Positions 36,534 to 45,083 of a stretch of DNA of 59,028 nucleotides are shown one piece after another. Numbering within the stretch: position 1 is the stretch's first letter; every line of letters starts with the position of its first letter. The DNA lies in NCBI GenBank assembly GCA_023407175.1, contig JAEYMU010000010.1, positions 1 to 59,028 of the forward strand, given 5' to 3'. This DNA is from Bacillota bacterium. Its GTDB lineage: Bacteria; Bacillota_A; Clostridia; Lachnospirales; Lachnospiraceae. The translations under genes were made by a program, and so were the position numbers. The notes beneath the pieces were generated by a model, which had not been told where the DNA came from, searched no databases, and saw only the letters and a program-made list of their open reading frames with translations.

Positions 36534-36825
36534 CGCTCTAAGCTTTATGCTTAGGGCGAACTTAAATTTTCAGTCCGTGGTACCACCTAAATTCAGTAAG
36601 AATATAAAGTATTCTTTATCTGCTCTCTGACAGCACGAGATTAATCTTTATGCTGCTTCCTTGATAACGGGGGAAAGCCCGGTGTAATCTAATCAGATAT
36701 AATCCTTTCAATTAACAGCTCAAAGGTGCCTTCTATATTTTCGTCATAAAGATTTTCACCATGCATCTTCTCTCTGAAATAACGTCAATATATACTATTC
36801 CTTCTCATTGCCTTTTCTATATGTT
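36525..36825 (-). ncRNA. T-box riboswitch of glyS
   Basis: The minus-strand leader contains the T-box AGGTGGTACCACGGA (36574-36588). A terminator follows that begins near AAGTTCGCCCTAAGC and ends in TTTTTTTT (36524-36564). Upstream lies a long stem I region with the AGAGAG element. A candidate specifier GGC, a glycine codon, lies at 36728-36730. Uncharged tRNA-Gly should stabilise the antiterminator and raise glyS expression. Confidence 0.85.
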
Positions 36826-36830
36826 CCTAT

Positions 36831-36859
36831 ACAATAAACCATCCGGCTGTCTTTGTCAA
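36831..36859 (-). promoter_or_regulatory. glyS promoter
   Basis: TTGACA (36854-36859) and TATTGT (36831-36836) on the minus strand with a 17-bp spacer, directly before the T-box leader. Confidence 0.65.
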
Positions 36860-36975
36860 CAAAGATTTTCATATAGTATTTCTGTTGTTATGGCAGAAAT
36901 AAATAGCGTTTCGATACTCAAAATTGTATAATGTAATGGGTGCGGAGATAGAACAGAAGCATATGGGGGGTACGA

Positions 36976-38202
36976 ATGAAAAAACGATATTACTTTTTAA
37001 GAGCAATAAGATTTATGACAGCGCTATTAATGGTTGTTATTTTAGGGATATTTTTTGTTTTCATATATAAGAGAATGACGAGCGAAGCTAGTATATATAG
37101 CAGTTTTCCTTCTATAATGAATTTACTGTATTTCATTTTATATATTCCTATCTTGATCGCCGGTATTTGGAGTCTAAGCCGAATTAAAAAAAAGCTAAAA
37201 GAGCTATTTCCTGAAAAATATCTTCCCCGTGGGCCGTTAACAAAGAAAATATTATTAAAAATAGTATGCAAAACGGTGGGAATTTTCGTCTTATTCCTTG
37301 TAATATTATTGTTGGTTGCTCCCTTTGGAATTACATATGTGGTAGTCAATCATCATGTATATTATCGGAATGATTCCTTGCTGCAGCAGACATACACAGT
37401 CTCTGATTTCAGCCTTAATGAAAATGTGCTTTACCTCAAAACAGAGGATAGCATAACAATATGGGCTTCTGAGATAGCTGTTAAAAATCCGAAAGCGGTT
37501 GTCATTTTCCTGACAGGAATCGAGCAGCCCTCTATTACACAATTCTATCCCCACGCGGAGCTGTTAAAGAATAATGGGTATGCGTCAATATTACTTGAGG
37601 TCAGAGGGCATGGCAATAGCGGCGGGAATAAAGTATGCCTGGGATATGATGAGATACTGGATGTAAAAGCAGTACTGGATTACATAAAAAGTAAAGATGA
37701 ATATAAAAATGTACCGGTTGTTATTCAGGGTGTTTCCATGGGTGGGGCAGTGGCCATCAATGCGTTTGGTCAATATAAAGAAATTAATGCATTAATAGCC
37801 ATGTCCGCCTATACTGAATTTGAGGATGTGGTGATTGACAATTTGCGATATTATATGGTGCCCGACTTTATATGTGTGATAGAAAAGCCTATTTTCAAAT
37901 TAGCACTTGAAGCAAATTTTGGATCTGATAAGGTAAATGAAATGAAGCCAATTGTCCAAATACAAAATTCAGATAATAGGCCGATGCTATTAATAGCATC
38001 AAGCGGAGACACCAGTGTCCCCGTTAATCATACAAAGAGTCTGTATTCGGCTGCAAAAGGAGCAGAGCTTTGGATACGAGATTCCTGGGAGCATTTTATA
38101 GTAAAAGATTGCGTTTTAACTAAGGTTGCCGATGATGAGGAATATTGTAATAGAATTTTGGGATTTTTAAACCAGGTCAGTGAGGAGTATCAGCCTCAAT
38201 AA
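36976..38202 (+). CDS. Membrane-anchored alpha/beta hydrolase
   Basis: 408 residues. Three N-terminal TM helices (about 12-32, 47-65, 92-118) precede an alpha/beta-hydrolase domain. The nucleophile elbow is VIQGVSMGGAVA, the acid is probably in ASSGDTSVP, and the His is in DSWEHF, giving a complete triad. EVRGHGNSGG follows the usual oxyanion region. Relatives are acyl-lipid or peptide esterases of the serine aminopeptidase-like group; the substrate is unknown. GGGGGG precedes the ATG. It is divergent from the glyS leader. Confidence 0.8.
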   Translation: MKKRYYFLRAIRFMTALLMVVILGIFFVFIYKRMTSEASIYSSFPSIMNLLYFILYIPILIAGIWSLSRIKKKLKELFPEKYLPRGPLTKKILLKIVCKTVGIFVLFLVILLLVAPFGITYVVVNHHVYYRNDSLLQQTYTVSDFSLNENVLYLKTEDSITIWASEIAVKNPKAVVIFLTGIEQPSITQFYPHAELLKNNGYASILLEVRGHGNSGGNKVCLGYDEILDVKAVLDYIKSKDEYKNVPVVIQGVSMGGAVAINAFGQYKEINALIAMSAYTEFEDVVIDNLRYYMVPDFICVIEKPIFKLALEANFGSDKVNEMKPIVQIQNSDNRPMLLIASSGDTSVPVNHTKSLYSAAKGAELWIRDSWEHFIVKDCVLTKVADDEEYCNRILGFLNQVSEEYQPQ

Positions 38203-38283
38203 CAGGGTAGTACCAGATACGGAGGACATACCAAAATTCCGGGCCTTATTATATTTGAAATTGTACTTAGTATGTAATCGTAC

Positions 38284-39078
38284 TCAAATTTTTCTACCCA
38301 TGATAATAATATGGCTACTTGCTCCTAATATGGATTTTTCACGACATATACTATAATGATAGTCACACCATATTTTAAATTCGGCTGCATTTAATGAGTC
38401 TACCTTTTCCTTTAGCAATGGAGATATTCCATCCTGGGCAATGTCAATTATTTCCAGGCTATGTTCTTTGTACAGTTTTTCCATTTCATCAGGACTTGCA
38501 TAATAGGTATCTGTCCAAAAACAATTCGCATCATCATGCTTTAGAACGCCGGTGCTGATTAGCTGTTGCGCCAATTTCATGTCCAAATATTTTTTATCAC
38601 TCATAGCCACATATTGGAATACGTAATACCTTGGAATATAGGAGGTTACTAAAATCCCTCCTTTTTTAAGCACTCTGAGGGATTCTGAAAAACATTTAAT
38701 TCTTTGGCTTTCAGTAATTAAGTGATAAAAAGGTCCCATATTGAGAACAATGTCAAATGCTTCATTTTCAAAAATGCTCATATCCGTTGCATCTAAAACC
38801 AAGGCATTCATGTTGTATTTTTTATCCTTCAAATTTTGTTTGATTATTTCAATATGTCTGGGTGTAATGTCAGTGGCAGTAACTTCATGCCCCTTATCAG
38901 CTAAATAAAATGCATATATTCCTGTTCCGGCGGCACAATCCAGAACTTTCATTTTCTTATTGAATAATTCATCAAAAATTCGGGTTGTTGTTATGAACTC
39001 GATTTTTCTTGCATTATTAGTTGTCAGTCTGTCCTCTTCTTTGTAATTTTCATAACTTTCCACGATATGATTTTTCAT
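38284..39078 (-). CDS. Class I SAM-dependent methyltransferase
   Basis: 264 residues. SAM-binding motif I KVLDCAAGTGIYAFYLADKG (about 38-57), motif II acidic end VTATDITPRHIEI, and motif IV FDIVLNMGPFYHL. The usual LRVLKKGGILVTSYIP strand follows. The substrate is unknown; the C-terminal WCDYHYSICREKSILGASSHIIIMGR is like small-molecule methyltransferases near resistance genes. TGGAGG precedes the ATG. A T-box-like attenuator lies just upstream, which is unexpected for this family. Confidence 0.85.
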   Translation of the reverse strand: MKNHIVESYENYKEEDRLTTNNARKIEFITTTRIFDELFNKKMKVLDCAAGTGIYAFYLADKGHEVTATDITPRHIEIIKQNLKDKKYNMNALVLDATDMSIFENEAFDIVLNMGPFYHLITESQRIKCFSESLRVLKKGGILVTSYIPRYYVFQYVAMSDKKYLDMKLAQQLISTGVLKHDDANCFWTDTYYASPDEMEKLYKEHSLEIIDIAQDGISPLLKEKVDSLNAAEFKIWCDYHYSICREKSILGASSHIIIMGRKI

Positions 39079-39121
39079 ATTTATTCCTCCATTTTTAGAT
39101 TGAGAGTTAATTTTTGATACG

Positions 39122-39290
39122 AAAAAAGCTCCCCCCCTTACTTTTATTTAAGGACGAGAGCATAAGCTTCGTGTTACCACCTTAATTTATCTGCATCTCG
39201 CAATGCAGAACTTAATAAGTACGGATGTTTACTATCTCTTTTCACTAGTTTTGAAATTCGATTTTAACTAACTCGCTGAAGAAATCTACA
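39122..39290 (-). ncRNA. Shortened T-box leader before the methyltransferase
   Basis: On the minus strand, AAGGTGGTAACACG (39170-39183) is a canonical T-box sequence. It follows a small CTGCAT/ATGCAG stem (39191-39208). Downstream, TCGTCCTTA can pair with the T-box (antiterminator) or with TAAGGGGGGGAGC followed by TTTTTT (terminator, 39122-39160). Only about 120 bp remain before the upstream gene's stop, and I see no clear stem I or specifier loop there. Confidence 0.6.
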
Positions 39291-39303
39291 AATCTGCATT
39301 TTC

Positions 39304-39828
39304 TTAGTTATCTAACTTTTTTACCGGCGAAATGTTTGTCCATTGCTTCTTTTCACAAAAATGCAGCCAATCATGTATATCAGGATCAGCTTCAAAAACC
39401 ACTTCTGCGTTCCAGCCAAACAAATCATAATTCTGTGTATACCCCCAGCTTTTATATGTATTTACCATAGAATACCCTTGTCCGTATAATCCCTTCGCCA
39501 CTAAGGTTTCAGGTAAAATCCGACCGGAGAAGCCCCTGGGAACCGGTGTGTCATGAGGGACAAATTTTCCAATAATATAACTATAGGTTTGATCTTCATC
39601 CGTATAATTTCCTGTCCATGCCATCATAGCACCTGGAATAATCGATGGTAAATTTTTGATTATTTCAAACGAACCATCTTCAAGGATAATTTCCCATAGC
39701 TCATTTGCTTTATTTCTGAGAAAATCAGGCCCGCCGCATCGTACTTCCGGGCCTATTAATTTCATCTGGGGCATTCTAAAAATTTCAACCTCATTAACAT
39801 TTGCTATCATTTCATGTATTTGTTTCAT
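39304..39828 (-). CDS. GyrI-like/AraC effector-binding-domain protein
   Basis: 174 residues with the effector-binding fold of AraC C-termini and GyrI proteins: FRMPQMKLIGPEVRCGG, then LWEIILEDGS, SYIIGKFVPHDTPVPRGFSGRILP, and a closing YDLFGWNAEVVFEADP. No DNA-binding domain is present. Such stand-alone proteins bind hydrophobic or cationic compounds, and some hydrolyse or sequester them. The ATG at 39828 follows GGAGAGG at nine bases; the open frame also has a TTG six codons earlier. Confidence 0.7.
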   Translation of the reverse strand: MKQIHEMIANVNEVEIFRMPQMKLIGPEVRCGGPDFLRNKANELWEIILEDGSFEIIKNLPSIIPGAMMAWTGNYTDEDQTYSYIIGKFVPHDTPVPRGFSGRILPETLVAKGLYGQGYSMVNTYKSWGYTQNYDLFGWNAEVVFEADPDIHDWLHFCEKKQWTNISPVKKLDN

Positions 39829-39916
39829 ATCCCAATTCCTCTCCAATTCTTTCTTTTCAACAACTTAACCTTTTTAATAATTGTTCGGCCATATTTACCT
39901 CGTTTTCAAACTAAAA

Positions 39917-40678
39917 TTAACGTTTATCTTTTCTTATATGTCCTATAATGAAGAAAATTATTGCACAGCCGAAATATGACAATGAATCAATCCATTCTAA
40001 GTCGACTTTATATACTTCACTAATAGAAATCTGATTTGAAATAGCATTTGTTGAAGCGGAACCTAATAAGGCTAATAAGAAGAGGATACTTAAGGTATAC
40101 CAAATGTTTAACTTTATACATTTCTTAATAAATATTGTAATCCATATGATCGCCAGCCAAATGAAAGTTATTGGCAATGCATATGTTTTAAACCAATAAA
40201 TTGGATTTATCAAATAATTTTTGTTAGTAACATACTCAATAATATATAGCAATGGCAATATTAAAATGCTTGAGACTAATGTGGAATTTATTATTTTATT
40301 CTTTTTACTGAATACGGCAGTCAGGCCGGCAGCGTAAACATATAACGTGCTGGCATCAACGATCAGCGACCAGGTCAATTTATGATTCACTGCCAAATCT
40401 ACGATAAAAGAAACCAAAATTCCGATGATCCCTATAGATAAAGCGATGCCTTTTATTAAATACATTTTTTTGGTTTTGTTTAAGAAGATTCCTAAATTAG
40501 AATACTTGGGGGCTTTGTCCATTTTTAATGTTCCCATCATTTCATCGCGTTCTTTGGCGCAGTCAACGCAATTTGAAAAATGATTCTCTAAAATTTGATT
40601 TGTTTCCGTACTGGTAAGCTTATCAATATAATTTGGAAGCAGATCCTTTACCACAGTACAAGATATATCTTTATTCAT
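39917..40678 (-). CDS. Anti-sigma factor with zinc-finger N-terminus and seven-helix membrane domain
   Basis: 253 residues. The N-terminus is a zf-HC2 motif (CTVVKDLLPNYIDKL, then HFSNCVDCAKER: HX3CX2C) that grips sigma factors and can respond to redox through its zinc. Beyond residue 70 come six to seven membrane helices rather than a single one. Start and stop overlap the upstream sigma gene by eight bases. It therefore regulates the adjacent ECF factor and probably senses membrane stress. Confidence 0.8.
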   Translation of the reverse strand: MNKDISCTVVKDLLPNYIDKLTSTETNQILENHFSNCVDCAKERDEMMGTLKMDKAPKYSNLGIFLNKTKKMYLIKGIALSIGIIGILVSFIVDLAVNHKLTWSLIVDASTLYVYAAGLTAVFSKKNKIINSTLVSSILILPLLYIIEYVTNKNYLINPIYWFKTYALPITFIWLAIIWITIFIKKCIKLNIWYTLSILFLLALLGSASTNAISNQISISEVYKVDLEWIDSLSYFGCAIIFFIIGHIRKDKR

Positions 40679-41165
40679 TTTTTTGTCTTCCTTTCACAAT
40701 TTTTTGTTTTCCTCGATAAAAAGTTACTCTTGCCCAATTTTCATTTTTTTCTAATATCTCACCAATTTCAGAAAAACTAAGTTCGCCGGTAAGCCGAAGA
40801 TACATTACTTCCTTTGTCGTTTCGTCCAGCTGATGCAAACTTCTGAATAATTCGACTTTATCTAGATTATGAAGGTATTGAACTTCAAGATTTTTATCAG
40901 AGGCCATTTCTTCGATTACATCAATTGGTACAGATTTATATTTTCTTTTCTCAAGTTCCTTGTACCATAGCCGTTTGCCTATCTGACACAGCCATACTGA
41001 TATTTTACAATCTCCTCGAAAGTTATGTATTCCTTTCGTTGCCTGATAGAAAGTTTCCTGCGTTAGCTCTTCTGTTAGGTTTGCATCATGGGTTAAGCAG
41101 AATAAATACTTATAAACAACAGATACATTTTCCTTATATACCAGCTCCAAATCCTGCTTATCCAT
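40671..41165 (-). CDS. ECF RNA polymerase sigma factor
   Basis: 164 residues. Region 2 YKYLFCLTHDANLTEELTQETFYQATKGIHNFRGDCK and region 4 VMYLRLTGELSFSEIGEILEKNENWARVTFYRGK. This SigW/SigY-like length and the overlap with a zf-HC2 anti-sigma gene identify a sigma/anti-sigma operon. GAGGTG precedes the ATG. A self-regulated promoter should lie in 41166-41250, but I could not pin it down. Confidence 0.85.
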   Translation of the reverse strand: MDKQDLELVYKENVSVVYKYLFCLTHDANLTEELTQETFYQATKGIHNFRGDCKISVWLCQIGKRLWYKELEKRKYKSVPIDVIEEMASDKNLEVQYLHNLDKVELFRSLHQLDETTKEVMYLRLTGELSFSEIGEILEKNENWARVTFYRGKQKIVKGRQKNE

Positions 41166-41255
41166 TTATTTCACCTCCTCAAAAGATATGTGCAGAAAAA
41201 ATCTAATTCGTTACAATAAATATTAAAAATAATTTGTTTTATAATTATATTGTGA

Positions 41256-42005
41256 TCATAGTAAGTATGTTTCTATATATTCTGCAACACCATCTTCATC
41301 GTTTGACAAGGTTATGTAATCCGCGATATCTTTCACCTGCGAAACGGCATTTCCCATGGACACACCGATTCCGCTTGCTTTCAGCATAGGAATATCATTT
41401 GCGCTATCCCCAAATGATATAGTTTGTTCTTTATCAATCCCCCAATAATGTATTAACGAGTCAAGGGCTCTTCCTTTATTTGCAAGTTTATTTGTAATAA
41501 CAGCCGAATCCTGTGATTCCTGGTACTGCATTTCGCTACTGATATACTGTGAAAAATCAATATTCTTATTTCCATTGAAAAATAAACGTATTCGTTGGAA
41601 GTCGTGTTGAGGAGTTGAATACAAGTCATATTCTAAAATTTCTTGCGTAATATAGCTTCTGATTTTCTTGTCCTTATAACAATATGGTTCAAAATAGGTA
41701 CAGATACCAATACCCGGAGCAATCTCAGTTACCTTATTGATGTAGTTAATAGCATTTTTATAATTAATTATATTTTCCTCAATTAACTTATTATCAGCAT
41801 AGATCATGGCTCCATTATAGTTAGCAATACAATCACATGGAAGACCTTGAAGAAACACTTTGATTTTTCGTGGTGAACGTACGGTAATATATCCAATCTT
41901 CATTCCTTTTTGACTGCAGTTCAGAATAGCCTGCCTATTTCTTTCTGAAACCATTTCCTTAGAATTCAACAAAGTATCGTCCAAATCAAAAACTATAAGT
42001 TTCAT
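41256..42005 (-). CDS. Cof-type HAD-IIB phosphatase
   Basis: 249 residues with HAD motif I DLDDTLLNSKE (catalytic Asp pair), a threonine in motif II (GYITVRSPRKI), and motif IV GDSANDIPMLKASGIGVSMGNA. A C2 cap lies between. It should hydrolyse sugar or nucleotide phosphates in the cytoplasm, with the substrate unknown. A repeated promoter (42068-42121) lies upstream, shared with three other genes in the region. Confidence 0.85.
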   Translation of the reverse strand: MKLIVFDLDDTLLNSKEMVSERNRQAILNCSQKGMKIGYITVRSPRKIKVFLQGLPCDCIANYNGAMIYADNKLIEENIINYKNAINYINKVTEIAPGIGICTYFEPYCYKDKKIRSYITQEILEYDLYSTPQHDFQRIRLFFNGNKNIDFSQYISSEMQYQESQDSAVITNKLANKGRALDSLIHYWGIDKEQTISFGDSANDIPMLKASGIGVSMGNAVSQVKDIADYITLSNDEDGVAEYIETYLL

Positions 42006-42067
42006 ACATAATACTCCTTCATTGGTTGTATTAGCGAGTTAAATAAATATAAAGTATAACCTATTTA

Positions 42068-42121
42068 ATTATACTTTTCCTAATATTCAAAGTCAAATAT
42101 AGGTGGAAAAAAGTGTAATAT
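42068..42121 (-). promoter_or_regulatory. Paralogous promoter 1 (HAD gene)
   Basis: On the minus strand, ATATTACACTTTTTTCC box (42105-42121), TTGACT (42091-42096), 17 bp, TATAAT (42068-42073). It is nearly the same as three other promoters at 43420-43463, 47543-47593 and 53469-53518. Confidence 0.75.
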
Positions 42122-42202
42122 AATATTTCCTCTGGCTATCGTACCATGCCATTGATGGGAAAGGCGCAGAAGATTGCCTCAATACCTTAATTGACAAAAA
42201 AC

Positions 42203-42288
42203 GGGAAGCCTTGAAAATCAAGACTTCCCAATCATCTCCATTAAGCGGGAAGCCGGATCCGATCAAATTCCCGCATACGAAAATATTC
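42203..42288 (-). repeat. Intergenic module A, degenerate tRNA-end type
   Basis: Hairpin GGGAAG..CTTGA / TCAAG..CTTCCC (42203-42229) followed by TTAAGCGGGAAGCCGGATCCGAT and CCCGCATACGAAAATATT. The second part aligns with module E (TTAAGCGCGAGACGGGATT, CTCCGCATACACGAATACTG). It sits immediately after the stop of the Ntn-hydrolase gene and probably acts as its terminator. Confidence 0.55.
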
Positions 42289-42292
42289 TTTA

Positions 42293-43327
42293 CTAATCTA
42301 TGGAATATGTAAATGAGTTATTATAATCTGCCCTAAAACACACTGTTGCAGTACGGTCTGTAAGATTATATACAGCTGACCAGCATTCATCCCCTGGGAT
42401 TACATTCTCTGCAAGAAGCTTTAGGGCTTCCTCTTCTGTAAGAACTCCGCCGCACTGGCTAAGGGCATTCTTATAAGAGTTATACCTATCCATACCAAAT
42501 CCTGTCATCTTGGTAAGCGGGAAATTAGTCATAATCATATAATTCATATCGGGTTGAAGGACTACCATTTTACCATCTATCCACTCTATAACTACTACAT
42601 TACCTTCTGCGTCTCCAATCATATAATGGCTCAGAGTATAGTCCGCTACTACGTCATAATTTTCTAAAAATGCAATTGCCTCCTCCACATTAGAAGCATT
42701 ATTAAGAACTGCGGTTGTTATTGCTTTATCATAAAGATCCTGCTTATCTGTCTCTTTACAAAAGGAACCGGATGCTGTGGCCGTAGCCGTTGCAAGGCCA
42801 CTTTCATTCATACCATTACACGCCATATATAAAGCAGCGTTTAGCCATAACTTTTCTTTCATAGTAAGACCATCAGTTGCATTCACTAGGTATCCGGCAT
42901 TACCAATTACAATTGCTTTCTTTCCAAGATTTATGTTCATAACAACGGGTGTCTTTTGCTCATCTGATACTGACATATCAATGTCACTGCATAAAAGTAT
43001 ATCTCCATCCGGTGTTTGAGCATAGAAGGAAGAGCAGCCATGTTTATTAATAAGCTTTTCATAAAGGTTCATGGAAGCCTTGTTATAGATAAATGTCTCT
43101 AGTTCTTCTCCGGTTTTTATCTCAGTCTTCATAAAATCATCAAAATACATATCACCATGGAATTCCATGATATATGCCTGTTCATTGCCAATCTGTTTAA
43201 CAGATAATGCTGTAAGCAATGGATTATGATACACAATTATTACAGAGATCACGATCACTACTACAATTGCAGCAAGAGAAATGAGTATTCCGCTTATGAT
43301 TTTAAATACTTTATTATGCTTCTTCAT
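42293..43327 (-). CDS. Membrane-anchored linear amide C-N hydrolase (Ntn type)
   Basis: 344 residues. One N-terminal TM helix (about 8-32) places the rest outside the membrane. The core begins with HGCSSFYAQTPDGDILLCSDIDM, where the Cys is the likely nucleophile of the choloylglycine/acyl-coenzyme A:6-APA family. Later blocks GLATATATASG, NASNVEEAIAFLENYDVVADY and MTNFPLTKMTGFGMDRY fit that fold. Substrates of relatives are N-acyl amino acids, penicillin or bile-salt amides; none can be chosen here. GAGGTGG precedes the ATG. The family's N-terminal Cys usually needs processing, but here a long tail precedes it. Confidence 0.75.
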   Translation of the reverse strand: MKKHNKVFKIISGILISLAAIVVVIVISVIIVYHNPLLTALSVKQIGNEQAYIMEFHGDMYFDDFMKTEIKTGEELETFIYNKASMNLYEKLINKHGCSSFYAQTPDGDILLCSDIDMSVSDEQKTPVVMNINLGKKAIVIGNAGYLVNATDGLTMKEKLWLNAALYMACNGMNESGLATATATASGSFCKETDKQDLYDKAITTAVLNNASNVEEAIAFLENYDVVADYTLSHYMIGDAEGNVVVIEWIDGKMVVLQPDMNYMIMTNFPLTKMTGFGMDRYNSYKNALSQCGGVLTEEEALKLLAENVIPGDECWSAVYNLTDRTATVCFRADYNNSFTYSID

Positions 43328-43419
43328 TTGCTACCACCTCAAATTCCAACCATGCCAAATTGATTTAAAATTGCTTACAGTAGTAAATTAAATTTTCTAC
43401 AAAAATAGAATATGCTTAA

Positions 43420-43463
43420 ATTATACTTTTCCTGAATTAGGAAGTCAATGAAAAGTGTAATAT
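43420..43463 (-). promoter_or_regulatory. Paralogous promoter 2 (Ntn-hydrolase gene)
   Basis: ATATTACACTTTTCA box (43449-43463), TTGACT (43443-43448), 17-bp spacer, TATAAT (43420-43425), minus strand. Same family as the promoters at 42068, 47543 and 53469. Confidence 0.75.
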
Positions 43464-43515
43464 CTGCACCAATGAAGAAGTGTACGAGGCAATTTCTTCG
43501 CGTCTGTGAGAGTAC

Positions 43516-43580
43516 GAATCTGGTTTCGGACAGAATAAAAAGAAAGTCCTTCCTGTCGGATGAACTTCCTTTTTACTAAG
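43516..43580 (-). repeat. Intergenic module B, left half of a module-G copy
   Basis: About 65 bp with the same order and almost the same sequence as 57608-57672: GAATCTGGTTTCGGACAGAA, a TCCTGTCGGATGAAC hairpin and T-rich tail, ending CTAAGC. Unlike module G, the tRNA-end sequence does not follow; the next bases are TTGAGTTTT and the GNAT stop. Confidence 0.65.
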
Positions 43581-43588
43581 CTTGAGTT

Positions 43589-44080
43589 TTATCGTTTCAT
43601 TTCTTTTCTTAATATAAATGAACCTTCTTCAATATCTTTTGGATTCTCGATTTTTATACAGTGAAATCCACATTTGTTGATATAGAAATTATGATTTCTT
43701 CTACTGAAGATTGGTGTTTCTGTATTCCAAGCTATTGTATCAGGGTACATTTCTTCGATTTTTTTCCAAACCATTGTTCCAATGCCTTTATTTTCTAAAC
43801 TGGAATCAAGAAAGATGGTTCCTAAAAAATTTTCTTTATTAGAATTAATCCAAAGAATAGTTCCGCCAATTAAATTTCCGTTTTCATAAATTTTAAATGA
43901 ACTTGCATTTGAATTCATTCCCCATTGTCTTAAAAAACTTCCATCATCATATCCTGGAGGCCCTCCTGCATCCTTCCCTAAATGAATGCGAGTATCTTCA
44001 TCAAATGCTCTTTTCATAATTGCTGTTAATTCTTCAATATCTTGATTTTCCAGTGGCGCAAACGTAATATTATCTGACAT
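43589..44080 (-). CDS. GNAT-family N-acetyltransferase
   Basis: 163 residues. Acetyl-CoA-binding pattern IFLDSSLENKGIGTMVWKKIEE (about 96-117), preceded by FKIYENGNLIGGTILW and followed by HNFYINKCGFHCIK. Substrate unknown. Its start lies four bases from the stop of a truncated MerR-type gene, so translation may be coupled. Module B terminates it. Confidence 0.8.
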   Translation of the reverse strand: MSDNITFAPLENQDIEELTAIMKRAFDEDTRIHLGKDAGGPPGYDDGSFLRQWGMNSNASSFKIYENGNLIGGTILWINSNKENFLGTIFLDSSLENKGIGTMVWKKIEEMYPDTIAWNTETPIFSRRNHNFYINKCGFHCIKIENPKDIEEGSFILRKEMKR

Positions 44081-44083
44081 CTC

Positions 44084-44320
44084 TTACACACTCTCTTTCA
44101 TTCTTATTGGAAAAAGCATCTCATCAATATTCTGATTATTAACAATACTTGAAATATCCTTTAACTTAATTCTAAGCTTCCGAAGTATCAAAATCTGTCT
44201 AAGTTTCTTAATATTCTTCTCATCATACGTTCTATATGCATATCCATCTTTCTTGATGCTTTCGATTAGTCCGACTTCCTCATATGATGCTGTCAAGTAG
44301 AGACTAATAATTTTCAACAT
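44084..44320 (-). pseudogene. Truncated MerR-family regulator
   Basis: 78 residues that align with the DNA-binding halves of the MerR proteins at 49039 and 51266: YEEVGLIES (YYEDMGLI), DGYAYRTYDEKNIKKL, and ILILRKLRIKLKDISSIVN. The first helix is altered (LKIISLYLTASYEEVG) and the frame stops shortly after the wing, so the coiled coil and sensor are missing. It may be a remnant, or a short protein coupled to the GNAT gene. Confidence 0.6.
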
Positions 44321-44511
44321 ATTTGATATTTAAATTTATCAAGACAGTCACTGTGCATTCCCATTATGCTCATTAAATGAAGTTCAGCCAGCCAAGCGAT
44401 AAAATGAAGTCATTTTCCTATTTGGCGGCATTCAAAATGAACATAGAAACATCATTATTCAGAAAGATTCCTTTTCCATGGTAGAATGTGCGCCTGTGTC
44501 TGAAATCTTGT

Positions 44512-44796
44512 TTATATTTTGCTTTTCAAAAACTCTACAACTGCCGCACGATTAAAAACAATGAATTTATATTTTTCTCCATGACGTGTTAGTATACAAA
44601 AACAAGAGATTATACCAAATAGTGCTCTTTTCCTAAAAACTTCGCTCATATTGCAATAGTCTATTTTTATTGTTGAATCACCCAAAGTAGTTGTAAAAAT
44701 AATACTTTTTTCATCAAAATACAAAAAACCTGAATCAGGGTTAATTATCAATGGGATATGAGTTGCAGCAATTTTTTTACCAATATAATTTTCCAT
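44512..44796 (-). CDS. Small PH-like/GRAM-like protein, function unknown
   Basis: 94 residues rich in beta strand: IPLIINPDSGFLYFDEKSIIFTT, then IKIDYCNMSEVFRKRALFG and FCILTRHGEKYKFIVFNR, closing with a helix AAVVEFLKSKI. The pattern resembles bacterial PH-like domains. A GGAGG lies 15 bases before the ATG, farther than usual. No partner gene is obvious. Confidence 0.45.
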   Translation of the reverse strand: MENYIGKKIAATHIPLIINPDSGFLYFDEKSIIFTTTLGDSTIKIDYCNMSEVFRKRALFGIISCFCILTRHGEKYKFIVFNRAAVVEFLKSKI

Positions 44797-45083
44797 ATAT
44801 ATAAATTTTTACCTCCACTAATATACAATAACATTCCAGTCGACCGTACAAAATGGAACATCTTGAATTATCATTTTTGTTATTCCTTGCCATTATATAA
44901 ATAATGTGAATTCCATTTGACTTCAAATTATGCTCACATCTGCAAAAACATCAGTTTTATTTCATATATAGGATATATTATAACAGAAAACACTGATTAT
45001 GTCTTCTACCCATATAGGTAATATCGTAATGTTCTTGTAGATATATCACATATTTTAGCAATCTGGCTAATTGTTTGTAGTGT

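Noticed and set aside
36976..37349. Minus-strand frames opposite the alpha/beta hydrolase
   Set aside because: They are shadow frames of an AT-rich hydrophobic coding region without start signals.
44321..44511. Possible transposon remnant between the MerR fragment and the PH-like gene
   Set aside because: Some short reading frames look degraded, but I could not match them to any transposase or find terminal repeats.
44797..45083. Gene in the 287-bp gap before the lipoprotein
   Set aside because: It is AT-rich with no frame of useful length or ribosome binding site.
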